A stretch of DNA of 64,000 nt from Desmodesmus armatus (lineage: Eukaryota > Chlorophyta > Chlorophyceae > Sphaeropleales > Scenedesmaceae). Both the position numbers and the translations under genes were made by a program. Positions within the stretch are counted from its first letter, which is position 1; each line of letters begins with the position of its first letter. The stretch covers positions 1 to 64,000 of the forward strand of contig VIIQ02000693.1 of NCBI GenBank assembly GCA_007449985.2, in the 5' to 3' direction. Positions 45,243 through 58,172 of the stretch are shown here, piece after piece. The notes under the pieces are model-generated. The model was given only the letters and a program-made list of their open reading frames with translations, was not told where the DNA came from and ran no database searches.

Positions 45243-45738
45243 CCATGGTTTGCTGTCGCTGTTGCATCAGCTGTACAGGGTGGGGGACTTGCATTTGCTG
45301 ATGGGGTCAGTGCATTGCAACTTGGACAGGATGTTACCAAGCTGGATATGTTGAACAGGAACTGCACTCAATAGCAGCTGCAAGGCTCACAAGCAGGCAC
45401 AAGCATGGGCAAACGGAACATGCATCAGCCCAACATCCTCCAAACACACATTCAACCATAAGCTGGAAGCTGCACAACAAGCAGCCATGTAAGAGCATCC
45501 TTCTGCGTTCAATGCTGAACACTAGGCTGCCAATCAACTGTGGCCGCCGTGCTGGCTGGCTGCATCAGTGGTGTGCTGACCGCGCCCCTCCTCTGGAACT
45601 TAAGACATGTACAAGTGCCTGCACACCCACCGCACCACCATGTTAGCTACCTCGTCTAGCTTCAGCTGCACATGCATATGCATCACTTACTACTTATTTT
45701 CGTTGACAGACACGGCAGCTTCAGCCTCTGCGATCTTA

Positions 45739-45743
45739 TTACA
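45739..45743 (-). terminator. Candidate ADP-ribosylglycohydrolase poly(A) signal
   Basis: TTACA on the plus strand is TGTAA on the minus strand, about 167 nt beyond the stop codon of the minus-strand gene. Confidence 0.45.
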
Positions 45744-45909
45744 ACGCACCACCATGTTAGCTACCTGGCTACAACTGCTGCTGCTGCCTTGAGCCGCCTT
45801 CCCCAGCAGCGGCAGTGCCACCACCACCTACACTGTAGGACCCCTCCCTTTGTCTGAGACAAGTGGCTGCATTGCAGTGCAGTGTAGTCAACCAAGGGCG
45901 GTCAACCAC

Positions 45910-48900
45910 TCATGGCCCTCTGCAATCAAGCCGTGCAAGCAGCCGTGCCAGCACAACTGCCCCCTGCCGCCCCATGTTGCGTGTTGTACGCACCAACTCC
46001 ACCCCCGGGTCATCTCCCACCCCTGGCTGCTGCTGCTTCTGGTTCAAGGCGCTGTGAGCAGCTGCTGCAGCACCATCTTCCTGTGTGCCAAGCAGTGCCT
46101 GCACTGCTGGCATGTTGAAGAACTTGACCTCTGGGTAATCCGACTCCATCTGTTTAAGCCATTGCTCAGGCAGCCAGCTGCTGCCGTGGTGGGCTCCCAC
46201 AAGAGCACCTGCACAGCACGTCACAGCAGACAGAATCGAGCTGACAGAGCACAGCATGGCACAGCACAGCAGGGCGGGACCATGCTCAGGCAGCCAGCTG
46301 CTGCGGTGGTGGGTTCTCACAAGAGCACCTGCACAGCACGTCACAGCACACAGGTCACAGCAGATAGACCTGGGGTGACAGGACACAACGTGGCACAGCA
46401 CAGCAGGGCCGGACAACGCTCAGGCAGCCAGCTGCTGCCGTGGTGGGTTCTCAAAAGAGCACCTGCACAGCGGGGCCCACAGAAGGGTCAGGCCAGACAG
46501 ACAAAGCTTTCTAGCGGTCGTGCACACGCCTGCTGTCAGTTAGGCACATGTTTGCACAAGTGCTCCACTGAACTGCTGTTGGTTTGTATACCCATTGGCT
46601 CCCATCACCCACACAACCAGCGTGTCAATGTGGACATTACCCACTGTCTCAGAGTTTCCCTTGCCAACTTGCCTCAGCCCCTGAAAATGGTTTGTCAGGC
46701 TCACCTGCCATGCATGCAATGGTGTCTGTGTCTCCACCGTAGTGCACAGCCGCAACGATAGCATCCTGGGGTGACCCCTCCCAGTGGGCCACGACAGCCC
46801 ATATGGCAGCAGCAACAGCATCGGTACCCTTGATCTGGAAGCCCTCCCCTGATGCGACGACAGCAGATAACACACACTGTCATCAGTACTGTTACGCTGA
46901 CTGTTTAGCAATCGTGATATATGGTCCTGGAAGTTTCACAACAGGCCGTAGCTATAGCTAACCTAAGTGGCAGTGGTACGAAGCAGCTAAATTCACACCT
47001 GGCTCTCCGGGCGCTACAGCCAGTTTGACTCCTATGTGCCACGTAGGCTAGCACGGAAGGGCTCACACTCCCTACATGGAAACCCCTCATTACACATCAT
47101 CCCATATTATCATCAGTCATAGTTACCTGGCTCTCCGGGCGCTACAGCTACTGTTGTGGTCAGCTCCTCATACCAGGCTGGCGAGGCAAAGTAGTCTTGC
47201 CAGGAGGTGTGAGGCTGCTTGGGGCCACCTGGAGTGCGGTAGAGCTGCTGGAACAACATGGGCACGGCACGGCACGGCACGGCACAGCACAGCACAGCTC
47301 AGCATTGGCACGGTACAAACTGGATGAGGAACCAATGCTGCTCCTTTATGACAGTCCACCTAGGCAGGCACTCAGTTGCAATGCACCACGGCGTGGCGCA
47401 GCGCAGCGCAGTTCAGTGCGATGCGATGCGATGCAACAAAAAGCATCGCAATGCGATGCAAACACAGCAGCACTGCATCTCAGGTCAAACGGTCATGAGA
47501 CCCCCCCCTCTGGTACCGCCCCCCCCCCCCCCCCCAAAATGAGGGCCCCCTGGTAATACCCCCAAAAAAACGGTCATGAGGTCGCACACATTGATGCCTA
47601 CCTTGTGCAGCCCCTCCACCATGACTGCCAGCCTGTCAGCCATCAGCTCACTGCGCCCCTGCAGCTGACCCCCCAACACTTCCAAAAACTCCAACGCACT
47701 TGCGGGGGGACTACCAGCCTGCTGTGTCGCTGTCGCTGCTGCTGCTGCTACTGCTGCTGCTGTCTGGGGGGCAGTGGCGCCGGCAGTAGCGGCGGCAGTA
47801 GCGCCAGCAGCAGCGCCTGGCTGTAGCATGCTGAGGTGTGCTACAGCCAGTGCCTGTGTGAGGGCCCCTCCTATGGCCCAGGGGTGCACATGGTGTGTGG
47901 GGATGAGGGTCTGCATCAGCGCTGCTTCTAAGACGGGCAGGGGGGCATTGCGGTAGGCCAGGCCAAGGGGTGCAACACGCATGGCACCTGCAGCAAAGGG
48001 ACGATGAACAGAACACGCAATTTGCCAGCAAGGCTTGTGAACACAACGTCAGGCTGGTTGCCAATGACGGCCAGGCGAGCAGCAGACCCAGCAGCAGGGT
48101 TGGCGATACACCCCCCCATCCCCTAGCACGCACGCACACACGCATGCAGTTTCAAATGCAATGTACGATATGGTACCTGCGCCATGGTGACTCTGTGGTC
48201 CGGGCGTCTTTTGGTCCGGGCGCTGGGCACCTCCTGGAGCAAGGGGTGTATAGGCGTCTCCCATCGGTGTGAGGCTCTGCCTCGGGCTCCCGGCAGTCGG
48301 GTTTACTCGGCTGTTGCGTGTGTTGCCAGCCGGTGCGGGTCCGCCCCCCCTATACCTAAAAAAAGACTCTCTGGCTGCTTGTCGTGGTTGAGGGACACCA
48401 GTGCTGTTGAGAATGAGTGATTGTCTTCATCTGTGTGCCTGGTCAACAGCACTGATCAGTACTGATCACTAGTGCTCACTCACCACCATTGCCGTATGAA
48501 CCGCCTTCGCTGAGCAGCTCTGAGCCCATGGTGTCAGGCAGGGGGCCCTTCTCAAGCTGGTGCTGCAGCTGCGCCAAGATCTGCAGGCAGTGCAAACCAC
48601 CGTTGGGGGTTGACGCTGTCATGAAGTAAGCAAGCCTTTGCTTGGTAATAGATTTACTTTATTTTATCACTTTTATTGGTAACTATACTTTATTTTATTA
48701 CTTTTCTTGGTATTGGTATATTGGTAATAGATTTAACTGGGGTCACCAGGAGGCACTGCCTGTGATGTGTGGCAGAACGTTTTGGCTTGTCCAAAGCGCC
48801 CACCATACTTACGCCACAGAGTGGCAGCAACAGCAAGGCTTTCTGCGGTGACACAAGTGCACTAGTGCAGTACTGCAGTCTGATCATCGGACCAGTCAGT

Positions 48901-49862
48901 GACATCACACCAAGGCAAGCGTGTACTACAACCCTTCCTAGTAAGCCAGCTCACGATCCTGGGAGCTAGTCATGTGCCACATCAATGCAACATCACCTGT
49001 GGACAGCATCACCCACAACATACGCATCATGCATGCCTGGTGCACCTACCCGCCCTGCACTGCCGCCGTATCCCCTCCATTGGTCATATGACTTTGCAAA
49101 CTCAGTAGCACACTGTGAGGCCTTTATATCCCCTTGGGTGTTGACTAAGACAGCAGCAAGAGCCAGCAGCATCTGACCGTCATCTGCACTGGCCATCAAT
49201 ACAAAACAGCGTGTGGGGATGAGTGCCGGATGGTGTATATGTTGGGCTAGATGCAGCACTTCCTCAAGATCAACAACATGTTGGTTAGAGTGGACATTAT
49301 TTCTGACACGTGCTGCTGGAAACCTTGGACAGCAGCATGGTGTGCAAGGGAGGGTGTACATGGACATGCTGCGTGACATGCATGTGCAACACCAACCTGG
49401 CACGCTGCTGCCATCGTTTAACTGTTGTCAGCACCCACCTGTGTAGCACCCCAGTCCCATTCGGCAGTGCTTGAACTGCGTGAGCCCGTTTTCAAACTCC
49501 TCCTGTATGCGGTGTGCCGTCCATCCCTCTGCATATGCTCCCAGGGCGTCCCCGCACAGCGCAGCCAGAATGCAGCCTATGACCTTATCAGGGTAGCTGC
49601 CAGGCACTGGATCATAACCTTCCATCGCTGGTTCCGCTGCGTCAGCTGCTGCTGGAGATGTGTTGGACAGGGTGGTGCTTGTAAATGGGCTGGGCACTCT
49701 GCTGATGGGGCAGGGACCGAGCGTCTGGGCGCATTGATGAAGCTGTGCCTTGGGGAACTGCAGAGCTGTAAGCATGGGCGCAAACAAGCTTGGGAGTTGT
49801 GAACCCCCACAGCTGTTGACAGCTAGATCATTTGACTCAGTCGGGGTAATGCTGCCGTTCAA
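45910..49862 (-). CDS. ADP-ribosylglycohydrolase (ARH/DraG family), 534 aa
   Basis: Removes ADP-ribose from proteins or related substrates in a metal-dependent reaction. Exons on the minus strand: 49862-49439, 49183-49050, 48580-48484, 47987-47602, 47247-47127, 46848-46705, 46208-45910. They sum to 535 codons with the stop, and all phases agree. Diagnostic residues: GDALG (about 104-108), YTDDGQM with Asp142/143 formed across the first junction, FAKSYDQWRGYG, GSYGNGGAMRVAPLG formed across the third junction, THHVHPWAIGGALT, and GGDTDT (425-430) followed by MAGALVGAHHG. The metal-binding Asp pairs are therefore present. It is longer than typical family members because of an Ala/Thr-rich insert (about 47700-47830) and an N-terminal extension. 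A second possible start, Met at 49625 (MEGYDPVPGSYPDKVIG), would remove 79 residues. Substrate specificity cannot be told from sequence. Confidence 0.92.
46165..46475 (-). repeat. Triplicated acceptor and exon start of ARH exon 7
   Basis: Three imperfect copies of a segment begin near 46165, 46285 and 46419 (period 120-134 bp). On the minus strand each contains the GTGCTGTGCAG-type acceptor region and the first codons of the last exon (GALV..HHGSSWLPE in the used copy, GALVRTHHRSSWLPE in the others). Only the copy at 46165-46208 leads into the full terminal frame; the two upstream copies run out of frame or into stops. Confidence 0.85.
47258..47300 (-). repeat. CACGG/CACAG pentamer run before an ARH 3' splice site
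   Basis: On the minus strand this reads GCTGTGCTGTGCCGTGCCGTG, ten bases before the TTGTTCCAG acceptor of exon 5. It takes the place of a pyrimidine tract. Confidence 0.85.
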
Positions 49863-50125
49863 GTAGTTGAAGATGATGCATTGGTATGGCTTAGTTTATT
49901 TTTAGCATCTCCATCGAGATCAGTTGCGAAAGGCGATTTGGTGACGCTGTGCCTTGGATGTGATCTGCTTCGGTTGGGTCGGACCAGACACTTTCCTGCC
50001 GCCCTCTCTCACGTTTGTCTTGGTTAGCCTTTTAATCTGATACGTGGTATCTTTTGCACACCACACACAACGCCTAAGCAGACGGCCGCTGCTGTGGGGG
50101 TTGCAGCAGTTGGTGGACAGCAACC
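49863..50125. promoter_or_regulatory. Shared divergent promoter region, ARH / LTN1
   Basis: Only 263 bp separate the upstream-most ARH start codon (minus) from the LTN1 ATG (plus), so the two genes must share this region or overlap in their 5' UTRs. No TATA box is evident. If ARH begins at the internal Met (49625), the gap is 500 bp. Confidence 0.55.
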
Positions 50126-53100
50126 ATGGGGGGCCAGAAAGGGGGTGATCGCAAGAGCTACAAGGCCACCTCGTCAGCCAAGGCAGCAGAAGCTCTTGCA
50201 GCGAAGGGTGGCGGTGGAGGAGGCTTTGGCGGGTAAGTGGCTGGGCCAAGTCCTGCACGAGCAGCAGCGGCAGCAGCCAGGCCTTGTCAAACTGCTTTCG
50301 CATGCTGCCTCACGTCGCACTGCAGAGTGTTGATGTTGTGCTGTGCATGTACATGCAACTCCTGCAGGTTCAGTGGCACACGCCCAGTAGCTGGATTCGG
50401 CTTTGGGGCCCCAGCTGCTGCTGCTGCGAGCCCTGCAGTCACCAGCAGCACCAGCACGGCTGCAGGAGACCCCCTGGAGCTGTCAGCACAACTAGATGGC
50501 GAGCTCGCACAGTGCCTGCGGCACCTGTCAAAGCGGGACACAACCACCAAAATGAAGGCTCTGCAGGTGGGCAGGAAGACCACAACCTAGCAGTCGACCA
50601 ATTCATTTCTGTCCCGATGTCAAACACAACCCATGCTGTCACACGGAACACAGGCAGCATGCAAGAAAGCACCGGTTTGTACGTGTGCTGACGTGCATTT
50701 TCCCGCCTTTTTTCCTGCACAGAACCTCGAGGAGCTGATCAGCCAGAAGACCCCAGCAGACCTGACCATCATGCTGCAGCCCTGGATCTACCACTTCAAG
50801 CGGCTGCTGCTGGATCCCTCAAAGTCTGTCCGCATGAAGGCAACAGTAGTCATGGCAGCAGTTGCAACAGCAGTGGGCAAGGCACTGGCACCCCAGCTCA
50901 AGGCTCTGTTGGGGCCTTGGTTTGTTGCCAGCTTTGACCCGTACCCAGATGCAGCAGCGGCAGCGAAGAAGTCCCTGGGGGATGTGTTCCCCGGCAGGAA
51001 GCAACTGGATGCTCTTATCTTCTGCAGGTAGGGGAACGAGGTTAGGGTATATGCGGGTTTAGGGATTAGGATGCTGGGACCTGGCCTGCAGCGTGGGATA
51101 TGTGCCCTCAGCCAAGCAAGACATTCATGATGAGCGGTAGCACAACATGAGGTGATGGTCTGCAGAGTGTCCTGCCCCCTGGTGACGGCATATCTGCTTG
51201 CTTGTTCTGCTGCTTCGTTTGGCCCGCCCAACTTGCCTACACACAAGCCTTGCGCCCAGTCTGGTGGAAGAGTGCATGCACTGTTGAAGCTCCTCGCTGC
51301 CACAGTCAAACATCTTCCTGCCTCCTGCCTCCTCCTCCTGTGCCTGCCTGGCTCGTGTCTCACACCTGCTTACATAATCTCTGCTTGCGCTGGCTTCCGT
51401 GTGTCTCTCCCCGCAGGTCTGAAGTGCTTGCACACATAGCTTCCAGCCTCACCGCCACCCCCGCCAGCCTCGGCGATCCTCAACGAGACACCAAAGAGGA
51501 GCTCGAGGAGCGACACGAACGCATCCTCACTGCCAGCCTGGCTGCCGCTGCTGCCTTGCTCACAACAGTAACACAGGTGGCAGCAGCCCAGGCTCAACCC
51601 GGGACCAGCAGCAGCAGTGGTGCTGACGCAGCAGGAGCCCCAGGAGCCGCAGCAGCAGCAGCACTTCAGGATGTGCAGGAGAAGGTGTCGGAGATCATGG
51701 CAGTGCCTGGGTTCTTCAAGCAGAAGCTGGGCAGTAAGAGTCCTGTGGTTGCGCGGGCCGCGTATGGCTTTGTGCAGGCCGTATGCAGCAGCGCACTGCA
51801 GCTCATGAAGCCGTGCCTGTCTACAGCGGCACCTGCTGTGCTGGCGGCCCTGCAGGTATGTGTTGGTGCTCACACAGACTGTCGCATTGACCGTCAACCC
51901 TAGCGATGTTGAGAGCTGCCTTTGCACAGATTGTTGAAATGACCAAGTTGCATGCCAAGTTGGGGCACCAGTCACGTACATACCATCACAGATGATGTTG
52001 CACTGCTTGGTGCTGCAACGACTGCCCTAGCGGCGTTTGAGAGCTGCGTTTGCGGTGCACAGAAGTGTGAGATGTCCTGCAGAGTGCATCTTGCAAGACA
52101 CTTCAGCACAGTTGCTGCACGTTGCAGCCAGGTGCATGCAAGAGTGCTGGGTGGCTGAGACAGTGCTCAACTGTCTGCGCACGTGCAAGTCGGTATTGCT
52201 GAAAGCCAGCCTGGTGCTGTTCCTGCTCGTGTATGCATGCAACAAGCCTGCCTCTGAGGACGGCTGCCGCCACCAACTGCTGCGGACACCTGCTGCTACT
52301 GCCACCTGCTGCTACTGCCACTGCTGCTTCTGCCGCCTGTCTTGGTGCAGGACAAGGACCCGAGCAACCACCCAGCCATGTGGGAGATGCTCCTGGCCTT
52401 CGTAAGCAGCCAAAAGCCAGACTGCTGGGCGACAGTCAACCTGCAAAAAGCAGTTGTGCCGCGGCTGCTGTCGCTGCTGCGGCACGGCTGCTACGGCTCT
52501 GCAGTCACGTCCCTGCCAGCTCTACTGCCGTTCCTCGCGCAGCTCCCTCGCTCAGCATTCACGCTGCAGCCGCTGCTGCTGTTGGACCAAGTGCTGGAGT
52601 CAATATGGATCGGGCAGCAGCAGCTGGGTGCGGCTGCACGGGGCGACAGGGCCGTGGCCGCAGCAGTAGCAGCAGCATACCAGGAGTGCTTGTGCTGGGG
52701 CCTGAGGAATGCAGCGGCGCTGTCCACTGCAGCGACAGCTGGCGGGGAGCCAGCGGCGGCTGGCAGCAGTGCGGAAGACAGCGGCAGCAGTGCAGCAGTG
52801 GCGTACTGCAGTCAGCTGCTGTCTGCGGGTCACTTCAGTAGCCTGCTGCAGCTGGCTGTCAGCAGCACTACTGCAGACGCCCAACTGGCAGCAGACATTG
52901 TGCAGGACGTGCTGCTGCAGCTGTGCAATGCACCGTCCACAGCAGCGGCCGCCACTGCTGCCGCGGCTGGCAGCAGCAGCAGTGACCAGCTGCCGCTGCA
53001 GCTGGCAGCACTAGCTGCTGCAGTTGGTGGCGTCATTCAAGAGGTCCTGAGCAGCAGTTGTCACCACCAGCCGCCGACAGCAGAGCAGGAGGCAGCAGTC

Positions 53101-56100
53101 AGCAGCGAAGCTGCTGCCAGCACAGTTTGCTTGCGCGTGCAGCAGCTCCTGGACGCCTTGTCCGACAGCAGCAGCAAGCACAGCCAAGCAGTCGCACGGC
53201 AGCTTGGCAGCTACTGCTGTGCGGCGCTACTGCCGGTAGTGCAGGCGGGGCAGCAGCTGCCTGCTCCTGCTGCCAACCTGCTGGCCCGTTTAATTCGGGA
53301 GCACCCTGACGCCGCTCAACTGCCAGCCTCCAATGCTGCCGCGGCTGGTGCAGGGTCTGCAGGAGCAGTCTGTACTGCCGGTGCTGCGATCGGCGCTGGC
53401 AGCGGCAGCAGTAGCAGCAGCATTGCTGCGCTGGTGAAGTTGGGAGTGGGAAGCTGTGAGGCCGGGGGCGAGCTTGCCTCAGCTGATGCAGAGCTTCTGC
53501 TGAGCTGTGTGGCGGGCAGCAGCGATGCAGCGGTGGGTTGGGGGCTGCTGCTGGCTGAGCTTTCCTCCCTGGGGCATACAGCAGCAGCCTGGAGGTTCTT
53601 GGACTCCCTGCTGCGGCAAGCAGCAAGCAGCAGCCAGGGGCCGTTCACAGCAGCAGGGTCTCGCACATGGTGCCACAGCATGCTGGATGATTATGTGGAT
53701 CAGTTGTTGCAGCAGCTGCAACAGCAGGAGGTGCCAGCAGGGGCTGGGTCCGAGGGCAAGGGCTCGCAGCATGCCAGTGGTGATGGCAGCAGCAGCAGCA
53801 GCCGGGGGTTGTCGAGGCAGCAGGCAGCAGCAGCATCCCTGCTGGGTTGCTGCCTGGGTGCAAACAAGCAGCAGGTTGTACTGTTGGGCCCTGCTGCTCT
53901 GACGGGTGTCATGGAAAGCATGCAAAGCTCCCTTGCAGCAGCCCTTGAACAGCAGCAACAGCAGCAGCATGCGCCCGATGCTGCGGCAGCACCCTTCATC
54001 GCTGCCCTGTTGATAATGACTGACAGCAGCACACACGTGCCCAGCAGTGTCACTGGCAGCCCGAGCAGTATTGGGCTGCATGGACGTGCCAGCAGCAGTA
54101 GGAGCCTGTGGCAGCAGCAGCCGGATAGCCTTGCTGCTGTGCTGCTGCTGGTGTGGCAGCTGGGGTGGTCTGCAGGTCCAGATGGGACCCAGGGGTGGTT
54201 GGCAGCTTTGGAGTTTGACGCCAGCAGCAGCAGTGGTAGCAGCGACGCAGGCAGCGATGCTGGCAGTGGCAGCGAGAGCAGCATGTCTGACAGCAGCAGC
54301 GAGGGTGAGGAAGCAGCAGCGGGCAGGGAGCATGATGAAGCCGTTGCTGCAGCAGAAGCCGCAGGTGTGGGTGCGCAGGACAGCAGCAGCACATGTACTG
54401 CTGCAGCAGCTGCCTGGCGGGCACTACATGCCGCTGCATTGAGGCTGTGGACCCCAGAAGTAATCAGCATGGCCTTAACAGAGCTCCCAGATGCTGCAGC
54501 GGGCCGTCTGATGCACCAGCTGGAGCAGCTGCTGCTCAGTGCTGTGCAAGAGGCAGCAGCTGCTGCAAGCGCAGGTGCTGCTAGTGCTGCAGTGTCGATT
54601 GGAACGCAGCTTGCAGTCAGGGCAGCTGTGGTGCTGGAGGGGCTGCAGGGACACTCGGACGAGCAGCAGAAGCTGCTGCAGCAGCTGTTGGGAGCTGTGC
54701 AGGGATGGCAGCGATGGGGCGCTCACCACAGCAGCACTGGCGCGCACAGCAGCAGCGGCAACGGTGCTGACAGCAGCAGCAGCAGTGGCGGCAGCGGTGG
54801 TGTCGATGTATGGAGCTCGCCGGAGTATGTTTTGATGCTGCAGTTCAGCTGTGTGCTTGTGTTGCAGGCAGGGTGTGACGTGGTGCTGCCCCTGCACCAC
54901 GGGCATCTGCTGAGCAGGGCCGCAGGGGGCTCGGATGGTGCGAGCAGCAGCAGCGATGCTTCTGGGCGGGATCACGAACGGCTCTGGTTGCGTCTCGAGC
55001 TGCTGTGCGCAGACACTTCCCTCCGCCAGCCAGCAGCAGCACCAGGCGGCTTGGCTGCGCCCGGCAGTAGGACCCCAGGCGCAGAGGCTGAAGCGCTGTT
55101 GAGGTGTACAGCAGCGGCAGCAGCTGCCGCGGAGCGGCAGCTGGTGAAAGCGGCAGGCAAGGGCAGCAGCGGAGCAGCATCAGCTGTTGCAAGGAGTCAG
55201 CTGGGGTCTGCTTTGGGGCAGCTGCTGTCTGCAGCCCTTGCGGCTTGCACTCCTCAGCCTGCGAGCGACGGGGACAGCAGCAGTGCAGCTATCGCACAGG
55301 TGTACTGTCAGACCCTGCAGCAGCTGCTGTCTCGCGCCGTGGCAGCGGTAGCAGCGTCTGCTGCTGCGCGCATGCACCTGCAGCCGGTGTTGGAGCAGCT
55401 GATGAAACAACACGTCACAACAGCAGTGCTGGAATGTGCCAGTCGCGCCAGCACGGCAACAAATGAGGCGGGATCAGCACCTGGAGTGGCAGCAGCGGCA
55501 ACGCTGCTGGCACCTGTGCTGCAGGAATGTGCGCAGGCATTCAGGTTTGCTGCAAGCAACGATGCTGCGCTAACCTCCTCAGGGTTTGCCGAGTTGTCTG
55601 TGCAGCTCATGCACAAGGCGACAGCCGCAGAGACAGTAGTGCCGCTGCCGCTGCTTCAGCTCGCAGTTGCGTGCTTCCCTATCCAGCTCAGGCATGAGCA
55701 GCACCACTCGAAGCAGGGGGAGCAGGCGCACGCGGCGGTGTGCACCGCAGCAGAGCGCAAGGGGCTGGCGGCATTGCTGCGGCACGTCTGCTCAAGCGCT
55801 ACCGGCACAACCTCCACAGCAACGACAACAGCAGGCAGTGCGGACGCGTCTGCAGGAGCAGCAGCAGCGTCAGCACAGCTGCAGTGTCAGTTGCAGCTCT
55901 GCTGTGTGAGCTACTGCTGGTCCGACATGATGGCGGCAGAGTGGCACATCGTGCTGCGAGACGCCCAGCAGCGGCTGACAGCTGCTCGCCGGGAGGTTGA
56001 GAAAGCAGCAGGGGGCCTTGCAGGCGCCGTCTGCACAGCAGCGCAGGAGCTTCTGGGCGGCCGCAGCGATGCAGAGGTCATGTCTCCGGCCATGGCGATC

Positions 56101-58168
56101 CAGCTGCTGCGGCGGTTGGAGCAGAAGGGCCTCCTGCAGAAGACGCCAGCTGTCGCAGACGCACTCCGTAGCGCTGCTGATGCGGCCGTGCAGCAGCTCT
56201 CGCAGCTTTGGGTCCTGCAGCTGGCGCTAGAGGTACTCGCATCTGTCCTGCAGCTGCAGGATAGGGTTCAAGCGGCCGGCCGGGCCCCTCAGCTGGGATT
56301 AGCATTGGAAGCAGCTTGGCGGGAGTTGCTGTCGCTGTTCCTGGCGCTGGGCGCTGCAGTGGCTGTTGTCAGCTGCTGCGGGGGTGCATGCAGCGATGTA
56401 CTGCTGCAGTACTGCCAGGAGCGGGGCGGGACGTGGCTGCTGCTGCAGCAGTGCCTGGTGGGCTGCAGTGAAGCTGGGGGCGAGGCAGTTGGGAAGGTGC
56501 TGGCAGCAGCAAATGACAAGGCGGAACTGCTGGGTGTGGACGCTGTCGGGTGCTGCTTGGCGCTGCTGCAGCAGGGTGGCTTCCACCACCGGCACCACCA
56601 CCAGGGGTCCGTGCAGCAACAGCAGCACCAGCACCAGCAGGGGTCCTTGCAGCAGCAGGGGCGTGCGCCTTTGCAGGAGTTAGCCTGGGAGCTGCTGCTG
56701 CACCCCACCAACCTGGCAGCAATCACGCACGCTGCTGCGGCCTCGGATGGCTCTGAGGGTGAGGCTGAGGGAATACCAGAGTATGGGGTTAGTGACGATG
56801 CAGCTGCATACCTGGTCAAAGTTGGTCTGAGGCCTGAGATGGCAGCGGGCTTGGCTGCCAGCCGGCCATGGCAGCTGCACATGCTGCTGTGGGCGCTGCT
56901 GCTGGCGCATATGGGCTCGCTGCGGGCTCGTAGCACCGGGCAGCAGCGGCTGTGCCAGGCATTACGGGAAGTTCCTGAGCTTGTGCCTGAGGTTTTGGAC
57001 AGGGTGGCGGGGCTTATGGGCCTGGGAGGCAGCAGCAAGGGCAGCCAAGCAGCAGCAGCAGCTGCAGGAGAGGTCGGGGAGGTGCCAGCAGCAACCGGAG
57101 CGCTGTCTAGTGCTGCACAGGCAAGTCTCTCCGCCTCTCTGCAGGCAGCAGGGACGGCAGGCAGCAAAGCTGTCTCGACGTTGTCAGGGGGTACTGTCGC
57201 AGCTGCTGGCAGCATATGGAGCGTTGCAGCGGCGCTCCGCAGCATTGGCTTGCCGCAGTCCCACAGCAGCTGGCGCTTGCTCGCTGCTGGGGTCTACCGT
57301 GCAGTCCTGTGCACGCTGCCAGCTAGCGCCCGGCTGTGGTTCAGCGACCTGCGCGATCGCAGCCGCAGCACCGCGGTCGAGAACTACACATCACGGTACG
57401 AATCGCCTGCGCTGCTTGCAGCAGAGTTTGCAGCGATCAAACGGGACGCGGCGGGCAGCAGCGGGGAAGTCGGGGGCAGCTGTAGCTTCCGGGTGGTGGC
57501 TAATGCTGCGAGTAGGGAGGTCACGGCGGTGTTGGAGATTGAGGATGGGGCCACACTGGAGCTGGTAGTGAAGCTGCCTGCGTCTGCTCCACTGAAGGCG
57601 CCAGAGGTGGACTGCAAGAACAAAGTGAGTGTCTTTCCTTGCAGGACAGCTTCAAGCTACGGTAGGCGCGTCGAGGTTGATTACTTGTTTCTTGCACTGC
57701 TTTTGCACACTGGCACTGCTGTTGCAGGAGCGATGTGGTGCCGAAGGAAGTTTGGGAACGTAGCACTGGACCAATGCGTGTTTGCCCCTTGCCATGCATG
57801 CAGCGATTGTTTGCGCAGTTCTGCTTGCACCCCACTGCTGTCATACACTGCTGCCGCGGCGGCTGTTGCTGCAGGTGGGCATCAAAGACGGGCGGCTGCG
57901 CAAGTGGCTGCTGTCCATCGCAGTGTTCCTGCGCAACCAGAACCAGGGTGTGCTGGACGGCATCACCATGTGGAAGGCCAACCTGGAGCAGGAATTTGCA
58001 GGAGTGGAGGCCTGCCTCATCTGCTACAGCGTCATCAGTGCAGCAAACGGGCAGCTGCCTCGCATCTCCTGCAAGCAGTGCAGCGTGAAGTTCCACCCGG
58101 CGTGTTTGTACAAGTGGTTCAGGTCGAGCGGGAAGAGCACGTGCCCGCACTGCTCGGCTCTGTTTTGA
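50126..58168 (+). CDS. LTN1: Listerin (LTN1), E3 ubiquitin ligase of ribosome quality control, 2205 aa
   Basis: Listerin ubiquitinates nascent chains stalled on 60S subunits in the RQC complex. Exons: 50126-50232, 50368-50566, 50723-51027, 51417-51855, 52351-57624 (a single 5.27-kb exon) and 57875-58168; phases close to 2205 codons plus stop. The start AACCATGG has a good context. N-terminal family features: MGGQKGGDRK, GFGFGAP, and the block LSKRDTTTKMKALQ leading into HEAT-like repeats (PWIYHFKRLLLDPSKSVRMKA). The middle is a long helical region swollen by Ala, Ser and Gln runs. The C-terminus has the RWD-like segment LELVVKLPASAPLKAPEV, then WLLSIAVFLRNQNQGVLDGI and a C4HC3 RING: Cys2155, 2158, 2174, 2177, His2182, Cys2185, 2198, 2201. 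All eight zinc ligands are present. The length is somewhat greater than in animals and fungi. Confidence 0.95.
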
Positions 58169-58172
58169 AGTG

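Larger units (their letters stand above)
44894..45909. other. Convergent 3' flanks of MSRA and ADP-ribosylglycohydrolase
   Basis: No gene seen. Right after the MSRA stop a 33-bp unit (GATGACTAAGCATTGGT...) is repeated at 44901 and 44934. A second duplication of about 112 bp spacing places ACCACCATGTTAGCTACCT at about 45636 and 45749. Confidence 0.6.

Noticed and set aside
57728..57874. Extra LTN1 exon beginning after the CTGTTGCAG at about 57727
   Set aside because: Reading on from that acceptor quickly hits a stop, whereas joining 57624 directly to 57875 restores the family's RWD-to-RING linker in frame.
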